Positions 10,578 to 18,828 of a stretch of DNA of 64,000 nucleotides are shown one piece after another. The notes under the pieces are model-generated. The model saw only the letters and a list, made by a program, of their open reading frames with translations, did no database searches and had not been told where the DNA came from. Position numbers and translations under genes: made by a program. The stretch comes from Arthrobacter sp. ok362 (GTDB lineage Bacteria > Actinomycetota > Actinomycetes > Actinomycetales > Micrococcaceae): contig NZ_FNGC01000010.1 in NCBI RefSeq assembly GCF_900102785.1, positions 62,001-126,000 on the forward strand, given 5' to 3'. Every line of letters starts with the position of its first letter. The first letter of the stretch is position 1.

Positions 10578-10882
10578 GTGAAAAGGACGAGAACGTGACG
10601 GAAACTGTTTCCGACGCAGCCAAGGCTGACGAGCGCGGTTACCGTAAGACGAAGCGCGGCTACGTCGTCTCGGACAAGATGGAAAAGACCATCACTGTCC
10701 AGGTCGAAGACCGCGTGAAGCACGCCCTCTACGGCAAGGTCATCCGCCGCAACGCCAAGATCAAGGCACACGACGAAGAGAACAGCGCCGGCATCGGCGA
10801 CCTGGTGCTCCTCGCCGAGACCCGCCCGCTCTCCGCTACCAAGCGGTGGCGTCTGGTCGAGATCCTCGAGAAGGCCAAGTAA
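10574..10882 (+). CDS. rpsQ: 30S ribosomal protein S17
   Basis: 102 aa with an N-terminal acidic extension of about 25 residues before the core ([20 protein letters not shown]...). The OB-fold core has [19 protein letters not shown] and ends [18 protein letters not shown]. Last gene of the S10 block. It overlaps rpmC by 4 bases and is followed by a stem-loop and a 465-bp gap. Confidence 0.98.
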   Translation: MSEKDENVTETVSDAAKADERGYRKTKRGYVVSDKMEKTITVQVEDRVKHALYGKVIRRNAKIKAHDEENSAGIGDLVLLAETRPLSATKRWRLVEILEKAK

Positions 10883-10910
10883 CACCTGCACTTAGCTGCC
10901 TGGTGATACA

Positions 10911-10952
10911 GCAGAAGCCCTCGTTCCCCTTTGGGGGAGCGGGGGCTTCTGC
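10911..10952 (+). terminator. Stem-loop closing the S10 block
   Basis: GCAGAAGCCC (10911-10920) pairs with GGGCTTCTGC (10943-10952), with further inner pairing CCCC/GGGG around a short loop. There is no U-tract after it, so it may be a weak terminator or a processing site. The 10883-11347 spacer otherwise holds a candidate rplN promoter and about 250 bp of leader; no gene is convincing there. Confidence 0.6.
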
Positions 10953-11070
10953 GTTGCCTGCGGCCGCTGTAGGGGGCTGTCGTGACGCCGGCGTCGGGAG
11001 CGTGCCGAGCTGTGCTGCCCGGACGCCGTCGGGAGCGTGGGCTGGCGTGTGCTGGCGCCAGGGCTGTGAT

Positions 11071-11099
11071 ATGGGGATACGCCCAAAACGTGCTAAGAT
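11071..11099 (+). promoter_or_regulatory. Candidate promoter of the spc block (rplN)
   Basis: TAAGAT at 11094-11099 is a good -10 (TANNNT); the hexamer 17 bp upstream (ATGGGG) is a poor -35. It would give a leader of about 240 nt before rplN. Placed mainly because a stem-loop and a 465-bp gap separate S10 and spc genes here. Confidence 0.4.
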
Positions 11100-11347
11100 T
11101 TTGAGTTTGTATGGCGCCTTTAGCGCGCCGTCATCAACCTCGTAAACAATCGTGCCACGGCATAGTGCCCCCTCGCGCCCCGACTCGTCGGGAACCGTCT
11201 GGGAAGCAAATGTTTTTGGCACGGGCGTTTAGGCCTGGTCTGGCAAAATCCAGGCAGGTCAAGAGACACCCCGATCAACCGTTCCGCAAGGCTCATTCCG
11301 TAGGAAGATTTTCGGTCTGAGAACCAGCGCGACGCAAGGAGTAAATA

Positions 11348-11716
11348 GTGATTCAGCAGGAGTCGCGACTCAAGGTCGCCGACAACACGGGTGCTAAGGA
11401 AATCCTTACCATTCGCGTTCTCGGTGGATCTGGCCGTCGCTACGCAGGCATTGGCGACGTAATCGTCGCTACCGTCAAGGACGCAATTCCGGGCGGCAAC
11501 GTAAAGAAGGGCGACGTCGTCAAGGCTGTCATCGTCCGTACCAAGAAGGAACGCCGCCGTGCGGATGGTTCCTACATCAAGTTTGACGAGAACGCAGCCG
11601 TCATCCTGAAGAACGACGGTGACCCCCGCGGTACCCGTATCTTCGGACCGGTTGGTCGTGAACTTCGTGACAAGAAGTTCATGAAGATCGTTTCTCTGGC
11701 TCCGGAGGTGCTCTAG
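11348..11716 (+). CDS. rplN: 50S ribosomal protein L14
   Basis: 122 aa, full length; forms intersubunit bridges. [19 protein letters not shown] start and [32 protein letters not shown] end are textbook. GTG start with GCAAGGAG upstream. First gene of the spc block, with its own probable promoter. Confidence 0.99.
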   Translation: MIQQESRLKVADNTGAKEILTIRVLGGSGRRYAGIGDVIVATVKDAIPGGNVKKGDVVKAVIVRTKKERRRADGSYIKFDENAAVILKNDGDPRGTRIFGPVGRELRDKKFMKIVSLAPEVL

Positions 11717-11719
11717 TCC

Positions 11720-12079
11720 ATGGCTAAGATCAAAAAGGGTGACCTCGTTCAGGTCATCACTGGCGCCAAGGCTGAGCGCGGCGGCGACAAAGGCAAGCAG
11801 GGCAAGGTTCTGCGCGTATTCCCGGAGACCAACCGCGTGTTGGTTGAAGGCATTAACCGCGTAACCAAGCACACCAAGGTCGGTCAGTCGCAGCGCGGCA
11901 CCAAGACCGGTGGCATCGAGGTCGTCGAGGCTTCGATCCACATCTCCAACGTGGCTCTGGTTGACCCGTCCACCAAGAAGCCCACCCGCGTCGGTTTCCG
12001 CACCGAGACCGTTGAGCGCGATGGCGTGAAGCGCGAAGTGCGCGTCCGCGTGGCCAAGAGCTCAGGGAAGGACATCTAA
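11720..12079 (+). CDS. rplX: 50S ribosomal protein L24
   Basis: 119 aa; assembly initiator with a KOW motif ([24 protein letters not shown]). [22 protein letters not shown] follows. The stop TAA overlaps the rplE ATG by one base (TAATG), so the two are probably coupled. Confidence 0.99.
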   Translation: MAKIKKGDLVQVITGAKAERGGDKGKQGKVLRVFPETNRVLVEGINRVTKHTKVGQSQRGTKTGGIEVVEASIHISNVALVDPSTKKPTRVGFRTETVERDGVKREVRVRVAKSSGKDI

Positions 12080-12660
12080 TGACTGAGACTCTCGAGACTC
12101 CGGCAAGCAAGATCGTTCCTCGTCTGAAGACCAAGTACGCCGATTCCATCAAGAACTCGCTGACTGAGGAATTCAAGTACCAGAACGTCAACCAGGTTCC
12201 CCGCCTGGTCAAGGTCGTTGTGAACATGGGTGTTGGAGATGCCGCCAAGGACTCCAAGCTGATCGACGGCGCTGTCCGCGATCTGACCCTGATCACCGGC
12301 CAGAAGCCGCAGGTAACCAAGGCCCGCAAGTCGATCGCACAGTTCAAGCTGCGCGAAGGCATGCCGATCGGTGCACACGCAACTCTGCGTGGGGACCGCA
12401 TGTGGGAATTCCTGGACCGTCTGGTCACGCTGGCTCTGCCGCGTATCCGCGACTTCCGTGGCCTCAGCGGCAAGCAGTTCGATGGCAACGGCAACTACAC
12501 CTTCGGTCTGACCGAGCAGGTTATGTTCCACGAGATCGACCAGGATTCCATCGACCGCGTACGCGGCATGGACATCACCGTCGTGACCACTGCCAAGACC
12601 GACGACGAAGGCCGTGCGCTGCTCAAGGCGCTTGGCTTCCCGTTCAAGACCGAAGACTAA
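12079..12660 (+). CDS. rplE: 50S ribosomal protein L5
   Basis: 193 aa; 5S rRNA binder. Contains [41 protein letters not shown] and [16 protein letters not shown]. In most spc operons rpsN comes next; here there is only a 95-bp gap with a hairpin before rpsH. Confidence 0.99.
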   Translation: MTETLETPASKIVPRLKTKYADSIKNSLTEEFKYQNVNQVPRLVKVVVNMGVGDAAKDSKLIDGAVRDLTLITGQKPQVTKARKSIAQFKLREGMPIGAHATLRGDRMWEFLDRLVTLALPRIRDFRGLSGKQFDGNGNYTFGLTEQVMFHEIDQDSIDRVRGMDITVVTTAKTDDEGRALLKALGFPFKTED

Positions 12661-12690
12661 TCTAGCTACGTAAAAGGTCCGCGCGCGCTG

Positions 12691-12711
12691 GTCCCGAACT
12701 CTGTTCGGGAC
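12691..12711 (+). other. Perfect hairpin in the rplE-rpsH gap (where rpsN is usually found)
   Basis: GTCCCGAAC / GTTCGGGAC: 9-bp perfect stem with a 3-nt loop (TCT). No U-tract. It sits where many bacteria carry rpsN. Confidence 0.6.
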
Positions 12712-12755
12712 AACCGGCACGGCGGAAACCGTTATGAGGAAGGGCAAGAGCCCAC

Positions 12756-13154
12756 ATGACAATGACAGATCCCGTCGCAGACATGCTTACGCGTCTGCGC
12801 AACGCTAACTCGGCATACCACGATTCCGTGACCATGCCGTACAGCAAGCTCAAGGCACGCGTTGCCGACATCCTGAAGGCTGAAGGTTACATCGCCTCCT
12901 GGAAAGAAGAAGACGCTGAGGTCGGCAAGAAGCTGACCCTCGAGCTCAAGTTCGGTCCGAACCGCGAGCGTTCAATCGCTGGCGTTCGTCGTATTTCCAA
13001 GCCGGGACTGCGCGTTTACGCAAAGTCCACCAACCTGCCGCACGTGCTCGGTGGCCTGGGTGTCGCAATCCTGTCCACCTCTTCCGGCCTCTTGACTGAC
13101 AAGCAGGCCGGCAAGAAGGGCGTGGGCGGCGAAGTCCTCGCTTACGTCTGGTAA
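12756..13154 (+). CDS. rpsH: 30S ribosomal protein S8
   Basis: 132 aa; central-domain 16S rRNA binder and, in E. coli, the spc-operon autorepressor. [39 protein letters not shown] and [21 protein letters not shown] are typical. Two in-frame ATGs (12756, 12762); the first is used here, the second is possible. Confidence 0.99.
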   Translation: MTMTDPVADMLTRLRNANSAYHDSVTMPYSKLKARVADILKAEGYIASWKEEDAEVGKKLTLELKFGPNRERSIAGVRRISKPGLRVYAKSTNLPHVLGGLGVAILSTSSGLLTDKQAGKKGVGGEVLAYVW

Positions 13155-13172
13155 CGGGAAAGGAAGAGAATA

Positions 13173-13709
13173 ATGTCACGTATTGGACGTCTCCCCATCA
13201 CCGTTCCTGCCGGCGTTGAGGTCAAGGTTGACGGCTCTGTCGTCAGCGTCAAGGGTTCCAAAGGCGAGCTGAGCCACACTGTGGCCAGCCCGATCGAGGT
13301 TTCCCTGGAAGAAGGCACCCTGACTGTCGCCCGCCCGAACGACGAGCGCGCCTCACGTTCGCTGCACGGCCTGACCCGCACCCTGATCGCCAACATGATC
13401 CAGGGTGTCACCGCAGGCTACGAGAAGAAGCTTGAGATTGTCGGTACTGGTTACCGCGTCCAGGCCAAGGGAGCTGATCTGGAGTTCGCTCTGGGCTACA
13501 GCCACCCGGTTAACGTCTCGGCACCGAACGGCATCACCTTTGCAGTTGAGACCCCGACCAAGCTCTCTGTTTCAGGTATCTCCAAGCAGCAGGTCGGCGA
13601 GGTTGCTGCCAACATTCGCAAGCTGCGGAAGCCGGACCCCTACAAGGGCAAGGGCATCCGTTACGCAGGCGAAGTCATCCGCCGCAAGGTCGGAAAGGCT
13701 GGTAAGTAA
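13173..13709 (+). CDS. rplF: 50S ribosomal protein L6
   Basis: 178 aa; two repeated L6 domains, near the sarcin-ricin loop. [17 protein letters not shown] start and [27 protein letters not shown] end. RBS GGAAAGGAAG. Two bp before rplR. Confidence 0.99.
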   Translation: MSRIGRLPITVPAGVEVKVDGSVVSVKGSKGELSHTVASPIEVSLEEGTLTVARPNDERASRSLHGLTRTLIANMIQGVTAGYEKKLEIVGTGYRVQAKGADLEFALGYSHPVNVSAPNGITFAVETPTKLSVSGISKQQVGEVAANIRKLRKPDPYKGKGIRYAGEVIRRKVGKAGK

Positions 13710-13711
13710 CC

Positions 13712-14095
13712 ATGGCGATCGCAATTAACAAGAAGCGTACGAACAAGAGCAAGTCTGCCCAGCGCAGCCGCCGCCAGCTTCGTATCCGCAAGCGCATCTC
13801 CGGTACGGCTGTACGCCCGCGTCTGGTCGTCAACCGCTCCGCACGTCACGTATTCGTCCAGGTTGTCGATGACACCAAGGGCCTGACCGTGGCAAGCGCC
13901 TCCACACTGGAAGCCGACCTTCGTGCATTCGACGGTGACAAGACCGCCAAGGCCAAGCGCGTTGGCGAACTGGTCGCCGAGCGTGCCAAGGCTGCCGGTA
14001 TCGAAGCAGTTGTCTTCGACCGCGGTGGTAACAAGTACCACGGCCGGATCGCCGCCGTCGCTGACGGCGCACGTGAAGGTGGGCTGGCACTGTGA
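13712..14095 (+). CDS. rplR: 50S ribosomal protein L18
   Basis: 127 aa; 5S rRNA binder. Basic N-terminus ([20 protein letters not shown]), then [17 protein letters not shown] and [17 protein letters not shown]. The TGA stop overlaps the rpsE GTG (GTGA). Confidence 0.99.
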   Translation: MAIAINKKRTNKSKSAQRSRRQLRIRKRISGTAVRPRLVVNRSARHVFVQVVDDTKGLTVASASTLEADLRAFDGDKTAKAKRVGELVAERAKAAGIEAVVFDRGGNKYHGRIAAVADGAREGGLAL

Positions 14096-14802
14096 CCGAA
14101 AATAACGAAAAGGACATTCAGGTGACTGAAGCTGTAGCTGCTCCGGCAACTGAGACCGCTGCGCCTGCTACCACTGACGACCGCCGTGGTGGCGCCCGTC
14201 GTGGCGAGCGTGGCGACCGCGGCCAGGGCCGTGGCGACCGTGGCGGCCGTGGTGGCCGTGACGGCGGCCGCGAGGCCGAGAAGAGCCAGTTCGTAGAGCG
14301 CGTCGTAACCATCAACCGCGTTTCCAAGGTCGTCAAGGGTGGTCGTCGCTTCAGCTTCACCGCCCTCGTCGTCGTCGGTGACGGCAACGGCATGGTCGGC
14401 GTCGGCTACGGCAAGGCCAAGGAAGTTCCCGCCGCCATCGCGAAGGGCGTTGAAGAGGCCAAGAAGTCCTTCTTCCGCGTTCCCCGCATCGGCAGCACCA
14501 TCCCGCACCGCGTTCAGGGTGAGGCCGCCGCAGGCGTCGTCATGCTGCGTCCGGCTTCCGCCGGTACCGGTGTTATCGCCGGTGGCCCGGTCCGTGCAGT
14601 ACTGGAGTGCGTGGGCATCCACGACATCCTCTCCAAGTCGCTCGGTTCCTCCAACGCCATCAACATCGTTCACGCGACTGTTGATGCGCTGAAGCGCCTC
14701 GAAGAGCCGGCAGCAGTGGCAGCACGCCGCGGCCTCCCGCTCGATGAGATCGCTCCGCCGGCAATGGTGAAGGCTCTCCTGAACCAGAAGGCAGGTGTCT
14801 GA
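14092..14802 (+). CDS. rpsE: 30S ribosomal protein S5 with Arg/Gly-rich N-terminal extension
   Basis: 236 aa versus about 166 in E. coli. Residues 1-30 are acidic/Ala-rich and residues 31-60 are an RGG-like tract ([19 protein letters not shown]). The S5 core follows ([46 protein letters not shown]). S5 is part of the mRNA entry site. GTG start overlaps rplR by 4 bases. Confidence 0.99.
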   Translation: MTENNEKDIQVTEAVAAPATETAAPATTDDRRGGARRGERGDRGQGRGDRGGRGGRDGGREAEKSQFVERVVTINRVSKVVKGGRRFSFTALVVVGDGNGMVGVGYGKAKEVPAAIAKGVEEAKKSFFRVPRIGSTIPHRVQGEAAAGVVMLRPASAGTGVIAGGPVRAVLECVGIHDILSKSLGSSNAINIVHATVDALKRLEEPAAVAARRGLPLDEIAPPAMVKALLNQKAGV

Positions 14803-14805
14803 GTC

Positions 14806-15012
14806 ATGGCTAAGAACGTGCTCGTCTCCGACGCAAAGTTGGAGATCACTCAGATCAAGTCCGCCATTGGCGGCAAGCAGAACCAGCGCGACACCCTTCG
14901 GTCCCTCGGCCTGAAGCGGATCGGACACACCGTTGTCCGCACCGCCGACGCCGTGACCGTCGGGATGCTCAACACGGTTCCGCACCTGGTAAAGGTAGAG
15001 GAGGCGAAGTAA
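14806..15012 (+). CDS. rpmD: 50S ribosomal protein L30
   Basis: 68 aa. Core motif [20 protein letters not shown] then RIGHTVVR is typical of L30. Directly followed by rplO (no gap after TAA). Confidence 0.98.
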   Translation: MAKNVLVSDAKLEITQIKSAIGGKQNQRDTLRSLGLKRIGHTVVRTADAVTVGMLNTVPHLVKVEEAK

Positions 15013-15504
15013 ATGGCAGAGAAGAACACCGCCGAAAAGGCACAGGGCGCCGCTGAGAAGCAGAACGCACTGAAGGTTCACCACCTGCGTCCCGCCCCGG
15101 GTGCCAAGACCGCCAAGACCCGTGTTGGTCGTGGTGAAGGTTCCAAGGGTAAGACCGCTGGTCGCGGAACCAAGGGCACGAAGGCCCGCTACCAGATCAA
15201 GGCTGGCTTTGCCGGCGGCCAGCTGCCGCTGCACATGCGCCTGCCGAAGCTGCGCGGCTTCAAGAACCCGTTCCGGGTTGAGTACCAGGTTGTAAACCTG
15301 GACAAGCTCAACGAGCTGTTCCCGGAAGGTGGCGCAGTCACCGTGGAGAACCTGGTCGAAAAGGGTGCCGTTCGCAAGAACCAGCCCGTCAAGGTGCTGG
15401 GCACCGGCGACATCACCGTCAAGGTTGACGTCACCGTCCACGCATTCTCGGCCAGCGCCGCTGAAAAGATTGCCGCAGCAGGCGGAAGCACCACCGCCCT
15501 CTAA
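15013..15504 (+). CDS. rplO: 50S ribosomal protein L15
   Basis: 163 aa; late assembly protein. [26 protein letters not shown] is split over the N-terminal Gly/Arg-rich arm, then [21 protein letters not shown]. Last spc gene, ending in a strong terminator. Confidence 0.98.
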   Translation: MAEKNTAEKAQGAAEKQNALKVHHLRPAPGAKTAKTRVGRGEGSKGKTAGRGTKGTKARYQIKAGFAGGQLPLHMRLPKLRGFKNPFRVEYQVVNLDKLNELFPEGGAVTVENLVEKGAVRKNQPVKVLGTGDITVKVDVTVHAFSASAAEKIAAAGGSTTAL

Positions 15505-15533
15505 CGAGGCGGCGGGGCAGTTGCCCGTTGTTG

Positions 15534-15585
15534 AAAACTCCCGGCACCAAGGGCTCAGGCCCCCGGTGCCGGGAGTTTTTTTCAT
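15534..15585 (+). terminator. Intrinsic terminator after rplO
   Basis: AAAACTCCCGGCACC (15534-15548) pairs with GGTGCCGGGAGTTTT (15565-15579) and is followed by more T residues. A strong terminator that separates the ribosomal genes from secY. Confidence 0.92.
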
Positions 15586-15602
15586 TTTCCGCGCCCTGCC
15601 GA

Positions 15603-15633
15603 TTGTTCGCCGGACCCATCCACCCGTTAGACT
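15603..15633 (+). promoter_or_regulatory. Probable SigA promoter of secY-adk
   Basis: -35 TTGTTC (15603-15608), 18-bp spacer, -10 TTAGAC(T) (15627-15633). It lies just past the rplO terminator and about 60 bp before the secY TTG. Confidence 0.6.
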
Positions 15634-15692
15634 CGGTTGTTGGGTTTATTTGACCTGTCTCACACAACTTTACTTATTACTCAGGAGGACGC

Positions 15693-17003
15693 TTGCTTAG
15701 CGCATTTGGCCGGGCCTTTCGCACGCCTGATCTGCGACGCAAGTTGTTGTTCACGCTGGGAATCATCACAATCTTCCGCTTGGGTGCGTTCATCCCCTCG
15801 CCTGGTGTGAGCTACCAGAATGTCCAGCAATGCTTGCAGAACGGTCAGACCTCGGGCGGGATCTACCAGCTCGTCAACCTGTTCAGCGGCGGTGCATTGC
15901 TGCAGGTGTCCATCTTTGCCCTGGGCATCATGCCCTACATCACCGCCAGCATCATCGTCCAGCTGCTCCGGGTGGTCATTCCCCGTTTCCAGCAGCTGTA
16001 TGAGGAGGGCGCATCCGGGCAGTCGAAGCTGACCCAGTACACCCGCTACCTCACGATCGCGCTCGGCCTGCTCAACGCCACGACACTGGTGTCGCTGGCA
16101 CGGTCCGGCCAGCTGCTGCCGAACTGCCAGCTGCCCATCATTCCGGACAGCTCCATCGTCACCACGGTCCTGATCGTCATCACACTCACAGCCGGCACCG
16201 GCCTGATCATGTGGATGGGCGAGCTCGTGACGGAGAAGGGCGTCGGCAACGGCATGTCCCTGCTCATCTTCACGTCCATCGCGGCGGGCTTCCCGGGCTC
16301 GCTCGGTGCGATCTGGAAGGCCCAGGGCCCCGGCACCTTCTTCCTGGTCCTGGTTATCGGCCTGCTCACCGTGGCCCTCGTGGTCTTCGTGGAGCAGTCC
16401 CAGCGCCGGATCCCGGTGCAGTACGCCAAGCGCATGATCGGCCGGCGCACCGTCGGCGGAACCAGCACGTACATCCCCATCAAGGTGAACATGGCCGGCG
16501 TCGTGCCTGTCATCTTTGCCTCGTCCATGCTGTACCTGCCGGGGCTGATCTCGCAGTTCAACCAGCCCAAGGCCGGCGAGCCGATGCAGCCCTGGGTTGA
16601 GTGGATCAACAACAACCTCACCAAGGGCGATCACCCGATCTATATGGCACTGTATTTCGCCATGATTGTGTTTTTCACCTACTTCTATGTTGCGATTACT
16701 TTCAACCCTGAAGAGGTCTCGGACAACATGAAGAAGTACGGTGGCTTCATTCCGGGCATCCGCGCCGGCAAGCCGACCGCGGACTATCTTCAGTACGTCC
16801 TATCCCGGATCACCCTGGCCGGAGCCTTCTACCTCGGCTTCGTGGCATTGATCCCGCTGGTTGCACTTGTCCTGATCAACGCGAACCAGAACTTCCCGTT
16901 CGGCGGCACCTCGATCCTGATCATGGTGGGCGTCGGTCTGGAGACCGTGAAGCAGATTGATGCGCAACTACAGCAACGTCACTACGAAGGGCTTTTGCGA
17001 TGA
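15693..17003 (+). CDS. secY: Preprotein translocase subunit SecY
   Basis: 436 aa with ten expected membrane helices; the central pore of the Sec translocon. The start is TTG at 15693, 4 bp after AGGAGGAC; no upstream ATG fits. Recognisable segments: FRTPDLRRKLLFTLGIITIFRLGAFIP (split), GIMPYITASIIVQLL, RRTVGGTSTYIPIKVNMAGV, and the cytosolic loop PEEVSDNMKKYGGFIPGIR that contacts SecA/ribosome. Overlaps adk by 4 bases (ATGA). Confidence 0.98.
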   Translation: MLSAFGRAFRTPDLRRKLLFTLGIITIFRLGAFIPSPGVSYQNVQQCLQNGQTSGGIYQLVNLFSGGALLQVSIFALGIMPYITASIIVQLLRVVIPRFQQLYEEGASGQSKLTQYTRYLTIALGLLNATTLVSLARSGQLLPNCQLPIIPDSSIVTTVLIVITLTAGTGLIMWMGELVTEKGVGNGMSLLIFTSIAAGFPGSLGAIWKAQGPGTFFLVLVIGLLTVALVVFVEQSQRRIPVQYAKRMIGRRTVGGTSTYIPIKVNMAGVVPVIFASSMLYLPGLISQFNQPKAGEPMQPWVEWINNNLTKGDHPIYMALYFAMIVFFTYFYVAITFNPEEVSDNMKKYGGFIPGIRAGKPTADYLQYVLSRITLAGAFYLGFVALIPLVALVLINANQNFPFGGTSILIMVGVGLETVKQIDAQLQQRHYEGLLR

Positions 17004-17578
17004 CGAGAATGTTGATTATCGGACCTCCCGGCTCCGGCAAGGGAACGCAGGCGGAACGCATTTCGGAGCGCCTCGGCGTCGTTGCGATCTCCACCGGCGA
17101 CATCTTCCGTGCCAACGTCAAGGGTGAGACTCCGCTCGGCGTCGAAGCCAAGACGTACATGGACGCCGGCGACTTCGTCCCGGACAGCGTTACCAACAAG
17201 ATGGTGCGCGACCGTCTCAGCGAGGACGACGTCGAGGCGGGCTTCCTGCTGGACGGCTACCCCCGCACCACCGCACAGGTGGATTACCTCGAAGAGATCC
17301 TCGCCGGCGCCGAGCAGAAGCTCGACGTCGTCCTCCAGCTCACCGCGGACGACGAGGAGCTGGTCACCCGCCTCCTGGGCCGTGCCAAGGAAACTGGCCG
17401 CAGCGACGACAACGAAGGCGTTATCCGTCACCGTCTGGACCTGTACCACGAGCAGACCGAACCCGTCGTGGCCAAGTATGCCGAGCGCGGCATCCTGACC
17501 CAGGTGGACGGCATCGGCGGCATCGACGAAGTCACCGAGCGCGTCATGGAAGCGATCAAGTCGGCCCAGGCCGCCTGA
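17000..17578 (+). CDS. adk: Adenylate kinase
   Basis: 192 aa; ATP + AMP to 2 ADP. P-loop GPPGSGKGTQ at residues 8-17, NMP-binding STGDIFR and GFLLDGYPRT. The LID is the short form (LGRAKETGRSDDNEGVIRHRL), without the four-cysteine zinc site, as is usual in actinobacteria. The secY-adk pair is co-transcribed. Confidence 0.98.
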   Translation: MTRMLIIGPPGSGKGTQAERISERLGVVAISTGDIFRANVKGETPLGVEAKTYMDAGDFVPDSVTNKMVRDRLSEDDVEAGFLLDGYPRTTAQVDYLEEILAGAEQKLDVVLQLTADDEELVTRLLGRAKETGRSDDNEGVIRHRLDLYHEQTEPVVAKYAERGILTQVDGIGGIDEVTERVMEAIKSAQAA

Positions 17579-17597
17579 TCCACGCCGCCTGATCCAC
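17570..17597. repeat. 14-bp tandem duplication across the adk stop codon
   Basis: GCCGCCTGATCCAC occurs twice in direct succession (17570-17583 and 17584-17597). Each copy contains the end Ala-Ala-stop of adk, so the second copy is a non-coding duplicate of the gene's last codons. Confidence 0.85.
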
Positions 17598-17625
17598 GCT
17601 TGCGCACTGCAGCTGACGCAGTGCA

Positions 17626-17666
17626 GAAGGGCGCGTTCCGTACCATCGTGTACGGGACGCGCCCTT
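17626..17666 (+). terminator. Terminator-like hairpin after adk
   Basis: GAAGGGCGCGTTCCGTAC (17626-17643) pairs with the arm at 17650-17666 through a short loop, with a G.U pair. A smaller hairpin GCACTGC/GCAGTGC lies just before it (about 17604-17624). No U-tract, but the stem is long. It separates secY-adk from map. Confidence 0.7.
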
Positions 17667-17811
17667 CGCTGTTGGGCGGGCCCGCGGGCAGGCCGTTCCG
17701 GACCGCTGCGCCGGTGCGGGAGAATAGAGTTTGAAGACTTGGGTTGATGACCCATGGTGGAGGCCCGGGTTGAAGCGCCACCGGACCGCGAGAGAAAACA
17801 CTGAGGTACAG

Positions 17812-18639
17812 ATGGCATTCGGCCAGGCACGCATTGAATACAAGACCAACGCCCAGATGCGCACGATGCACGAGGCCGGGCTGGTCCTGAGCCGGGCACT
17901 GGACGCAGCGGTGGCCGCCGCGGCCCCGGGGGTCACCACGGCCCGGCTGGACGAGGTCTTCGCCGCCGTGCTCCAGGACGCCGGCGCCAAGTCCAACTTC
18001 CTCGGCTACCACGGGTTCCCGGCCACGATCTGCACCTCGGTGAATGAAGAAGTGGTCCATGGCATCCCCGGCAGCCGGGTGCTCCAGGACGGCGACATCA
18101 TCTCGATCGACGGCGGCGCGATCGTGGATGGGTGGCACTCCGATTCGGCGCGGACCGTGATTGTCGGCACCGCCGATCCCGAGGACGTACGCCTGTCCGA
18201 GGTCACCGAGGAAGCCATGTGGCGCGGCATCGCAGCCCTGGCCACCGGCAAATTCGTGGGCGATGTCGGCAACGCAGTCGACGACTACGTCTCCGCCGCG
18301 CCCGGCAAGCCGCTGGGCATCCTGGAGGACTATGTGGGCCACGGCATCGGCTCCGAGATGCACATGGCTCCGGACGTGCTGAACTACCGCACCAGCCACC
18401 GCGGGCCGAAGATCCGCCCGGGGCTGTGCCTTGCAATCGAGCCCATGCTGGTCCGCGGCAGCATCGACACCGCCGTCCTCGACGACGACTGGACCGTCGT
18501 CACCACGGACGGCAAGCGCTCCTGCCAGTGGGAGCACTCCGTCGCCGTGCACGAGAAGGGGATCTGGGTCCTCTCGGCACCGGACGGGGGAGCGGCGAAA
18601 CTGGCGCCGCTCGGCGTCGTGCCCGTCCCGATCCCCTAA
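17812..18639 (+). CDS. map: Type I methionine aminopeptidase
   Basis: 275 aa from the ATG at 17812; an upstream in-frame ATG at 17731 would add 27 residues with no homologous look. Removes N-terminal Met from nascent proteins. Metal ligands are visible in order: DGWHSDSARTV (two Asp), YVGHGIGSEMH (His), LAIEPML (Glu) and CQWEHSVAV (Glu). NEEVVHGIP is the substrate-binding histidine segment. Classic position after secY-adk, but with its own leader. Confidence 0.97.
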   Translation: MAFGQARIEYKTNAQMRTMHEAGLVLSRALDAAVAAAAPGVTTARLDEVFAAVLQDAGAKSNFLGYHGFPATICTSVNEEVVHGIPGSRVLQDGDIISIDGGAIVDGWHSDSARTVIVGTADPEDVRLSEVTEEAMWRGIAALATGKFVGDVGNAVDDYVSAAPGKPLGILEDYVGHGIGSEMHMAPDVLNYRTSHRGPKIRPGLCLAIEPMLVRGSIDTAVLDDDWTVVTTDGKRSCQWEHSVAVHEKGIWVLSAPDGGAAKLAPLGVVPVPIP

Positions 18640-18670
18640 GCCCGAATTCACACGGCGCCTCACAAGTTTT

Positions 18671-18737
18671 CTGGCGACGCGCAAAATCCCTGGCGTTACC
18701 GAATATTGGTAGCGCCAGGGATTTTGCGTGTCGCCAG
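18671..18737 (+). repeat. 30-bp-arm inverted repeat (long stem-loop)
   Basis: Arms 18671-18700 and 18708-18737 are complementary over 30 positions around a 7-nt loop (GAATATT). The only two non-Watson-Crick positions are G.U and U.G when read as plus-strand RNA, so the stem is unbroken on that strand. No U-tract follows on either strand. It may be a map terminator/mRNA stabiliser or a small repeat element. Confidence 0.8.
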
Positions 18738-18828
18738 CGAAGCTAGCGCTTGAGCTTGGGCTTCACGTCCTTGGTGTCTGCTGGCTCCGCTGCGGGCGGT
18801 GGTTTGCGCCGGGGCGCACAATAGAGCC

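Noticed and set aside
11101..11347. Small genes in the rplN leader
   Set aside because: Short frames exist on both strands but none has a binding site or sensible composition.
13846..15585. 579-codon minus-strand frame opposite rplR to rplO
   Set aside because: Antisense shadow; it would also run through the rplO terminator hairpin.
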